The translations under genes were made by a program, and so were the position numbers. The notes beneath the pieces are model-generated. The model did not search any database and was not told the origin of the DNA. It was given only the letters and a program-made list of their open reading frames with translations. This document shows, one piece after another, positions 57,364 to 64,000 of a stretch of DNA of 64,000 bases. This stretch comes from Syngnathus acus (taxonomy: Eukaryota > Chordata > Actinopteri > Syngnathiformes > Syngnathidae): the NCBI RefSeq assembly GCF_901709675.1, contig NC_051108.1:2666001-2730000 (forward strand), given 5' to 3'. The first letter of the stretch is position 1. Each line of letters starts with the position of its first letter.

Positions 57364-58851
57364 TTAGTTCTCGCAATTATCAACATTGTACATGTCGATG
57401 TCCTGCAAGCTGGAGGCGTCCGTGTCCTCCCCGACGCTGCTTACACTGTTCCTGAGAGTGATGCCCCCGAGGAACGGATACACCTTCTCGGTGAACAAGT
57501 CCCTGATGTTGTAGTAAGGTAGTTCAGGGTCCTGTCTCTCAGGTTTGGTGATACACTGGCTCTCCATGGCTTGGTTCCTCTGGTAGTACTTGGAGAACTT
57601 ATTAAAAATGATGGTAACGGGCAGGGCTACTACTAAAAGTCCACAGATGATACACAACGTGGCGACTATCTTCCCCGCCAGGGTCACGGGGCAGGTGTCC
57701 CCAAAGCCCACCGTTGTCAAGGTGATGGTGGCCCACCACCAACCGGCTGGAATGGTGCCCAAGCCGGTGTCTTCTTCCTCCTTCTCGGCAAAGTAGATAA
57801 GGGCGGAGAAGATGGAGATGCTCACGGAGAGGAAGAGAAGGAGGAGGCCAACTTCATTGTAGCTGTGACGCACGGTGGCACCCAACGCCCGCAGCCCGAT
57901 GGAGTGCCGAGCCAGTTTGAGGATTCGGAGGACCCTCATGAGACGGAGAACCTGTACCACTTTCCCCATGTTCTCAAGGTCCTCATTTTCTTCTGCGCTC
58001 TCCTCGTCGGACTTCTCCAGAGCCAAAGTGGCGTAGAAGGGAAGGATGGAGGCGATGTCAATAATGTTCAAGGGGTTGCAGAGGAACTTCCTGCAGGAGG
58101 GGGCCACGATCAGCCGGATGATGAACTCGGTGGAGAAGCACACGATGCAGATCACCTCCAGGATGGCGAGGACGGGGTCCTCGATGGGCTTGTCGTTGTC
58201 GTCCACGCGTTGAAATTCGGGCATGCTGTGGACGCACATGGCGATGATGGACGTTAGCACCACGCTAAGGGACGCCAAGGCGATAATCTTGGACGCTCGG
58301 GAGTGACCCGGATCCTCCATCCTGAGCCACAAGTAACTCCGCAACTCGGCACACCACGTTCCCTCAAACTTGGCCAGGTCCTGATCCAACGCTGACAGCT
58401 CCGCCAGGGACGAGCTGAAGCTGGCTTGCCGGCCGTCCTCACTCCTGGCGTCCCAGTCCCGGTGATGGATGTACTCCTTCCTCTCGTGGAACCAGTCGCT
58501 GCAGCAGTCGGCGAGGTGGAACTCCTGCACGCCCCAGTATTCAATCTCCTGACTGAAGGAAAACACACACACATCCTCCATCATGTGCAAACGTCCCGTC
58601 TGGTAGAAGTTGAGCACGCAGAGGAACACTCTGGGATTTCGGTCAAAGTAGTACTCCTTGTCGGCGGCGCTGTAGTCATCGCACAGTTCCAGGATGGCCG
58701 TCTCGCTTTGGCAGTGCAGCAGGCGGGCGAGACGCGTGTGCGGGAACTGCCGCAACGTGTCTTCGTCCACCTCGAAGCGAAGTCCTCCCACGTTGAGACG
58801 AAGCTGCTGCTCACGGTAGCCGCCTTTGTGGAGGATTTGCCCATAGCCCAT
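57364..58851 (-). CDS. kcns3: Potassium voltage-gated channel modifier subfamily S member 3 (Kv9.3-like), 495 aa
   Basis: Electrically silent Kv alpha subunit that co-assembles with Kv2 channels and alters their gating. The whole coding region is one exon. The ATG at 58851 lies five bases after an acceptor (TCTTCAG|GACC), so at least one 5' UTR exon exists. The T1 tetramerisation domain (about 17-115) contains LNVGG, FPHTRL and EYYFDRNP. Six transmembrane segments span about 186-418. S4 (about 297-316) reads VLRLMRVLRILKLARHSIGL. The selectivity filter is TTVGFGD (379-385). S6 has PVT in place of the PxP bend, as in silent subunits. The C-terminus (ELPYYNIRDL, DTDASSLQD) matches KCNS3 rather than KCNS1/2. 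Teleost copies a and b cannot be told apart here. Confidence 0.92.
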   Translation of the reverse strand: MGYGQILHKGGYREQQLRLNVGGLRFEVDEDTLRQFPHTRLARLLHCQSETAILELCDDYSAADKEYYFDRNPRVFLCVLNFYQTGRLHMMEDVCVFSFSQEIEYWGVQEFHLADCCSDWFHERKEYIHHRDWDARSEDGRQASFSSSLAELSALDQDLAKFEGTWCAELRSYLWLRMEDPGHSRASKIIALASLSVVLTSIIAMCVHSMPEFQRVDDNDKPIEDPVLAILEVICIVCFSTEFIIRLIVAPSCRKFLCNPLNIIDIASILPFYATLALEKSDEESAEENEDLENMGKVVQVLRLMRVLRILKLARHSIGLRALGATVRHSYNEVGLLLLFLSVSISIFSALIYFAEKEEEDTGLGTIPAGWWWATITLTTVGFGDTCPVTLAGKIVATLCIICGLLVVALPVTIIFNKFSKYYQRNQAMESQCITKPERQDPELPYYNIRDLFTEKVYPFLGGITLRNSVSSVGEDTDASSLQDIDMYNVDNCEN

Positions 58852-60122
58852 GGTCCTGAAGACACCAAGGGAGTGCTGTGTTAGTGTCGAATACATTAGT
58901 TCTCTGAAGGAGAGAAATCAATACTGCACACGCAAACACGGCAAATGCTTGAAGCAGGGAAGAAGAAGCCAGCAGGTCACTTCTTGGAGAGAAGCGGCCG
59001 AGGATTTGCATTCCAGAGGCAACAAGTTGATTTCAAAATATATTCCAATAAAAAAAAAGACACTTTTTTTTTTGCACGTCATTCAACTGCGAGGGAAACT
59101 CAATTTGCATGCACGTTCCTCTCAAAGCAACGTGTTTTCCTCATGACAGATTCGGTGAACTTTCAAGGTGACCACCTACCAGGACCGGAACGCTCACTTT
59201 CCATCAAATCAAACTTTGCCGTCACATTCTGGTCCGGTTTCCAGGTTGGGTGCCCTGAGAGGAGGAGCGGAGACTTCACGAAGGGGAGACGGAGAAGAGA
59301 TGGAAGCGGGACACGGCGGTTCTTTGCTCCCTTTTACAGTGTGCAGGGAGGGGCCGGGATGGAGGGAGGGAGGGAGGAAGGGAGGGAGGAAGGGAGGGAG
59401 GGAGGGAGGAAGCGGCTTGCTGATGTGTGGATGATGTCACGGTTCATGTAACCTCTTTTTTATGGAGGATACATTATGGAAAATGAACTTTTTGAATGGC
59501 TTACTTAAAAATAATCATGTCTCTGGAGTTCTTGCCCATTCATCAAGTGTCACCAAATGATTTGTTCTGCCTTTTCTGGAAATGATAAGAGCAACAATTT
59601 TGTTCCAATTTGATGATTCTATTTTCATTGTTTTTTTTTAAATTCACTCTCCCATGTAATTGAGTGATGGGCTAGGTGAGAGTTTTTTTTTTTTTTATTT
59701 AGTTTTCAGCATTGTTTGATTGTGCCCCACAATTTCTGCTTAGCAACAAGTGACCATGCAGATCCTGACGTACCTAGCCAATGGAAGCGAGGTTACTATC
59801 TATCTAAAAAAAAAAAGCACATCAATTCTGAATGAGGACATTTATGTGCATTTTAACAGCGACGAGTGAAGCTCACAATTGTGACGAATTACTCCAGCCA
59901 AGGCCGCCCTCCCCAGCCTTGCCCGAGTGTCCTTCTGTGACACCCACTAATATTCATATTATGTCGAGGTGTCAAGCACTTAAAGTGTCAGTCAGACCTT
60001 CATGCGCGATGTGACATCCAAAAATGGAACTGTACCTCTAAAAATGTTTTTGGGTCATGTTTTAAGGAGTCGGCCTCAACCATCCAATCAGGCCTTGAGG
60101 TCCATCAGGCTCCGATGCGATC
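58852..60122. other. Head-to-head spacer between kcns3 and the egg-coat gene
   Basis: Contains the kcns3 5' UTR exon and promoter (not placed), a (GGGA)n-rich microsatellite at about 59358-59412, and T-rich tracts near 59630 and 59680-59695. No further gene recognised. Confidence 0.5.
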
Positions 60123-60128
60123 CACCTG
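60123..60128 (+). promoter_or_regulatory. E-box (CACCTG) of the egg-coat gene promoter
   Basis: CACCTG lies about 60 bp upstream of the TATA box. Vertebrate zona pellucida genes are activated in oocytes by FIGLA through E-boxes of this type. The link here is inference. Confidence 0.35.
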
Positions 60129-60183
60129 TGTGCCTCTTCCTGTTTCTGTGTGAACAGCTCAGAGGTCCCACCCCAAACATTTT

Positions 60184-60189
60184 TATAAG
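60184..60189 (+). promoter_or_regulatory. TATA box of the egg-coat gene
   Basis: TATAAG within TTTTATAAGC, 48-53 bp upstream of the proposed start codon at 60237, consistent with a very short 5' UTR. Confidence 0.6.
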
Positions 60190-60236
60190 CTGCAGGAACA
60201 GGGACGCGGTGGTTGTCTGTTACCCTGGTTTGTGCC

Positions 60237-63200
60237 ATGGCTGCCGTCTATGGACTCTGGTTTGTAGCCGTTCCCTTTTTATTTTATTTTATTTTATTTT
60301 ATTCCTTCAATTTGCTTCATTTTGTCTTTTCCAGGTGGCTTTTTCTCCTTTCTTTACTAAGAAATGCAGATGCCCTGAAGATGTCCTCACCAAGTAAGTT
60401 AATTGTATTTTATTTTTCTATTGTACTGTTCTTTCTATGATTTATTATTTATCCTAGCTATTAAAACAAAATGCCTGGGAAATATCCTACGGGTGGACGT
60501 TCGACCACTTCCTGGACAATTTCTGGAGGTTTCTGTCGTTGTTGGTAAGTTCTGAGACGTGCTGCTTTTTATCCCCCTCCATTTGTGTCAAATTTATGAT
60601 CGTTTGTTTTCATTTCAGGTAACGCCGCTATTAAGCTTACGCAAAGTTTAGCAACACGATGTGGCTTCAGTATGTCACACAAGCAAGGAACCATCTCAAT
60701 CTACGCTTCCCTTCTAAACTGTTTTGCTCAAAACATGGTAGACATAAAGCAAATCTCCAGCTAACATTTACATGATTAACTAATTTGAATTTGTCTTCTA
60801 GGGGGATGAGTACACAACTGCGATAAATCTCAGGCTCTTTTCCAACACGGTGGCAAAAGATGATGTGTACCAGGTGACTGAAACTTGCAACTACAGCTTG
60901 GAGGCCTCCAGGGAGATCGTTTGTGATCGCAACTATATGGAGGTAAGGCAGGAATGGTCACTCCAGAAGTGGTTCCTCACTTCTACCTCATTTCCAGGTC
61001 TCTGTGAAAAGGACCGTTCCAAATGATTACACCCTGCCGTACCTTGCTGCTCCTGAGATGGTCAGATGAACCCACGGTTGCATGAACATCTTTATGAACA
61101 GTCATTAAAGTGCCCCCACACGCACGCTTTTTTTCCAGAAGCTGATTGACTCTGGATTTAGAATGTCATCACTGGTGTTCTTCACGCCTGAGGAGAAAAA
61201 GATGACTCCGCAGGAGGCCCACAATGGTGGATACGGGGTTGCCAACACGGCCACGAGACTCATTCTGAGAAGTTCCAAGTCTGCGCCCGAGACGTACATA
61301 CAACATGTGAGTTTTGGTCATGTGATGCTCACAAGGTCATTTTCAGATGGGTTAGAAACCAGGAATTTGCTAGTGAGATTAAAAAAAAAACTCAAACTGG
61401 TTTATTTTTTATTTTTTTTGCAACAGGTTGCAGGAGTGCCCATGACTGTGCTGCAAGCCTCCGCCATCTTTGAGAAGAAGTGGCTGAAAAGAAAGCTTGA
61501 TGTTGCAGCTGCTTGTCCGCAGCGAGAAGGTAATTGAAAACATTTTGGACATGTCAATCTTCTGGGTGTGCTTAAAAATGCCATTAATCATAACTATTAA
61601 AAAAAAAAAAAGGCCTTTAAATGAGCCTATGATTTTGAATGGGGAATTTGATACTGTCAAGTTTATGGTCTGCCCCCCCCTCCCTGTTCTAGGAAGCGTT
61701 TACTTGACGGAGAACATGATCAGCTGGTTCCTGCCCACACGCATCGACCCGCTCATTTCCTCCAGCCAGATCAGACTTCTGGAGGTCCACATAGGTGTGG
61801 ACGGAAGGAGGCTGAATGCCGACGAGTTGTCGGCCCGCCGGTACAATGTGACTGTGGACAACATGTACATCATGGTCCAAATTCCCATCGGGGCACCTGG
61901 TGGCTTCTTTATGGTCTGACACGATGAAATTGCTTTGAAACAAATTGTTTTGCTTTGAAACAAATTGTTTTGCTAACTGGTGTTTAATTTATTTTTATTT
62001 TTTTCTCTAGAGTCTCTTCCAGAATGATAAGTATTTTATTTCTTATGGGATTGAACCTATGATTGAGTTGCTGTGGATTGAGGACACCACAAATGACGAC
62101 ACGAGATACAAAGTGCTCCAACCAATCGTGACTCCAGCAGAGCATCAACCCTTAAAAGTTCAAGACAGTGAGTCAAATGATCAAAAGCAGGAACACACAC
62201 GATGGACTGAAAGGTTCTTTCCAACAGAGACTATTCCAAAGGACAAGGTGTTCAAACTGATAATGGGCCCTTTGGCGGGCGACGTGGTTCTCCGCAACAT
62301 CACCTTCAACAATGGGGTCTTGTCTGTCTCAGACCTCATTAAACGAGGATTCAATGTGCAGGAGCGCCGCCCAAAGAACAGCAGCTTAAAGTTCATTTTG
62401 CTCCAAGTTCCTTTTGCGGACCGTGTCGTCAAACAGGAGGTCAGTGAAGCACTCTTATACCAGGAAAATGAAAAAATTAATTTGTAATACCTCTCTTACT
62501 AGACAAAAGCAGGGGTTACAACCTACTCTCTACACTTGATTTTCGGCCTGGTGGTCCTGCCCAAGTTCACAGTATTTAGTCATACTGCTTCTATGGAAGC
62601 TCAATTGGCTACAGTAGGTGAGTAGATGTTTTCTCCCAATATCCATAATTGAGGATAATCACATCAATCTTGTCTAAAACTCCTTTTAAAAAAAAAAAAA
62701 AAATTCTAATTTCAGTTCCAAGCTCCACTGTAGTCCAACCTTTAGCTATTGGCGGCTGCGACTCCAAGAACTTCTACGTTCTTGTGAAATACGGAACAGA
62801 AGGCCACAACTTCCATACTCGTCTGGGAAAACGCACTTTGACCCAGAGTCTGGCTCAGGAATACGCTTTTACCAGAAACAGAACACACTTCAGTATCGTG
62901 GTGCCGTTTGCATCCCCAGATGTTGTGTATGAGGTATGAACTTAAGTCTTGGGACTTCTAAGTCACAGGTGTCAAACTCGAGGCCCCTGTAAATATTTGA
63001 CCAGTTTTTACTCGTCTGATTTGAAAACGAGTTATTTGTCAGTTTGTTTTGTAGCTTTTATTGTATATAATAAAGTGCTCATACATTTATTTGGGTTGTG
63101 ACAAAAATGAGTTTGACACCCCTGTTCTAAGTTATTCCAAAACTTCCCTCCCTACTGCAGGCTATTGAGGAGTCAAACCTCCGAAGCAGACTTGAAGTCA

Positions 63201-64000
63201 CGTTGATAAATCCAGAAACTGACCATAATGTCAACGACTTCACTTTGACTTGTCTCTTTCCCTCAACACTCGTAGGTTAGTTTTGAATGCTGAAGCTTAT
63301 TTTTTAAAGCTCAAACGTGAGACTAGACATGGAGAATATATATATATTTTTTCTCCCCCCCAGAGTGTCTACCCAATGGTACCATGACAGCTCTTGCCGT
63401 CAAACTAGAGTCTGTCCCAAGCTTGAACCCCAGTGAGCTGACCCTCCTTGACCCGACCTGTAGCCCCGTCTACAGTGACGACCGCTTGGCCTATTTTGTC
63501 TTCACTGCCACCACCTGCGGTACCACCCGGAAGGTAATCCTGACTGACCCCTTACGATGAAACAATCTGACTTATTTTCCTTTTTAAGTTTGTTTCCAAC
63601 TCTATGCTGTATGAGAATGAAATCGCCCTACCGCACAGACGTGAAACACTTAATATGACTGGCTCCGATGAGGAACCGGAATATGAGTAAGTTGCAAAAC
63701 GCCCACCCCCTTTTTTTTTTTAATTAGCTTTCAGTGATGAATAATACTATACAATATTTGAATGTCCTTTACTTAAACCCTCTTGCACATAAAGATGACT
63801 TATTAGGACCTTCTCTGTAACCTTGCACGACATGTTATAGCGTGCCAAAGTGACTATTAAAAAAATTACATGAAGTAATAAAACCAGATATATTTTCTAT
63901 AAGTCATTGTAGCTATAAAAAGCTGATCACCTCGTTTGTAAGCATTAATCAAAGCAATTTTCCTCCCCCCCCCTCCCTCCAAGCTTAAGGGTTTCGTGTT
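60237..64000 (+). CDS. ZPAX-like egg-envelope (zona pellucida) protein, 3' end beyond window
   Basis: Secreted ZP-domain protein of the fish egg envelope. Exons: 60237-60259, 60335-60393, 60458-60544, 60619-60737, 60802-60942, 60998-61060, 61139-61306, 61427-61529, 61693-61913, 62011-62439, 62503-62617, 62716-62933, 63161-63275, 63364-63533, 63589-63686, 63984-64000 (cut). All phases agree over 2146 nt. A hydrophobic leader (MAAVYGLWWLFLLSLLRNAD) is made by joining exons 1 and 2. A long N-terminal region (about 28-510) follows, containing several Cys and motifs such as FFTPEEKKM and GGYGVANTATRL. The ZP domain starts at about residue 524 (GGCDSKNFYVLV) with LTCLFP, ECLPNG, LTLLDPTCSP and TATTCGTTRKF. 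The first donor (CTCTG|GTTTGT) is weak. I place it in the ZPAX class from the LDPTCSP-type ZP domain and long N-terminus; the exact subtype is uncertain. Confidence 0.8.
60274..60304. repeat. (TTTTA)n pentanucleotide run in intron 1 of the egg-coat gene
   Basis: Five to six TTTTA units between exons 1 and 2. Confidence 0.85.
62964..63124. mobile_element. 161-bp hAT-type nonautonomous element with 8-bp target duplication
   Basis: The left end CACAGGTGTCAAACTC and the inverted right end CAGGGGTGTCAAACTC match at 14 of 16 positions. The element is flanked on both sides by TTCTAAGT, an exact 8-bp duplication, the mark of hAT insertion. It lies in the intron before exon 13 of the ZPAX-like gene and has no coding capacity. 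Confidence 0.85.

Noticed and set aside
57865-58884. Plus-strand frames of 130 and 152 codons
   Set aside because: They are antisense to the single-exon kcns3 coding region.

Overview
The window is ordinary nuclear DNA of a ray-finned (teleost) fish. It carries intron-rich, vertebrate-type genes with many introns of only 80-200 bp, teleost-type short DNA transposons, microsatellites and a fish egg-coat (ZPAX-type) gene. The short introns suggest a compact-genome percomorph. The species cannot be fixed from the sequence. No bacterial, phage or CRISPR feature is present and no tRNA or rRNA was recognised.

Layout, left to right: exon 1 of rhag (minus, 950-1106, rest off the left edge); an orphan, start-less copy of a CRISP first exon (about 6830-6913); a complete CRISP-family secreted protein gene (minus, 7377-8733); maco1/macoilin (plus, 9763-13874); nrbp1 (minus, 16401-19944); a calpain-3 gene (plus, 21641-28025); znf106 (minus, 28468-35766); churc1 (plus, 36106-36894); ttbk2 (minus, 38173-42657); mideas/elmsan1 (plus, 45137-51223, noncoding first exon near 44.5 kb); a 6 kb stretch without a recognised gene; a kcns3-type silent potassium-channel subunit (minus, 57364-58851); and the 5' part of a ZPAX-like egg-envelope gene (plus, 60237 to the right edge).

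The gene order agrees with known vertebrate synteny: RHAG beside CRISP genes (human 6p), and CAPN3, ZNF106 and TTBK2 as neighbours (human 15q15). The genes are not one pathway. They cover ammonia/CO2 transport, secretion, neuronal ER function, pseudokinase scaffolding, muscle proteolysis, RNA binding, a zinc-binding factor, ciliogenesis, HDAC complex assembly, potassium-channel modulation and egg coat. Exon-intron structures were built by hand from splice sites and reading phase. Each complete model closes in frame at a stop codon.

No undescribed system was found. The most useful observations are: a calpain-3 gene lacking the exon that encodes insertion sequence IS1; a CRISP exon-1/promoter duplication whose start codon is GTG; an apparent 4-nt microexon in the intact CRISP gene; a 15-bp coding minisatellite in znf106; an RFX X-box-like site upstream of the ciliary kinase gene ttbk2; a GFGD selectivity filter in the kcns3 gene; and several short transposons with readable ends, one with an exact 8-bp target duplication.
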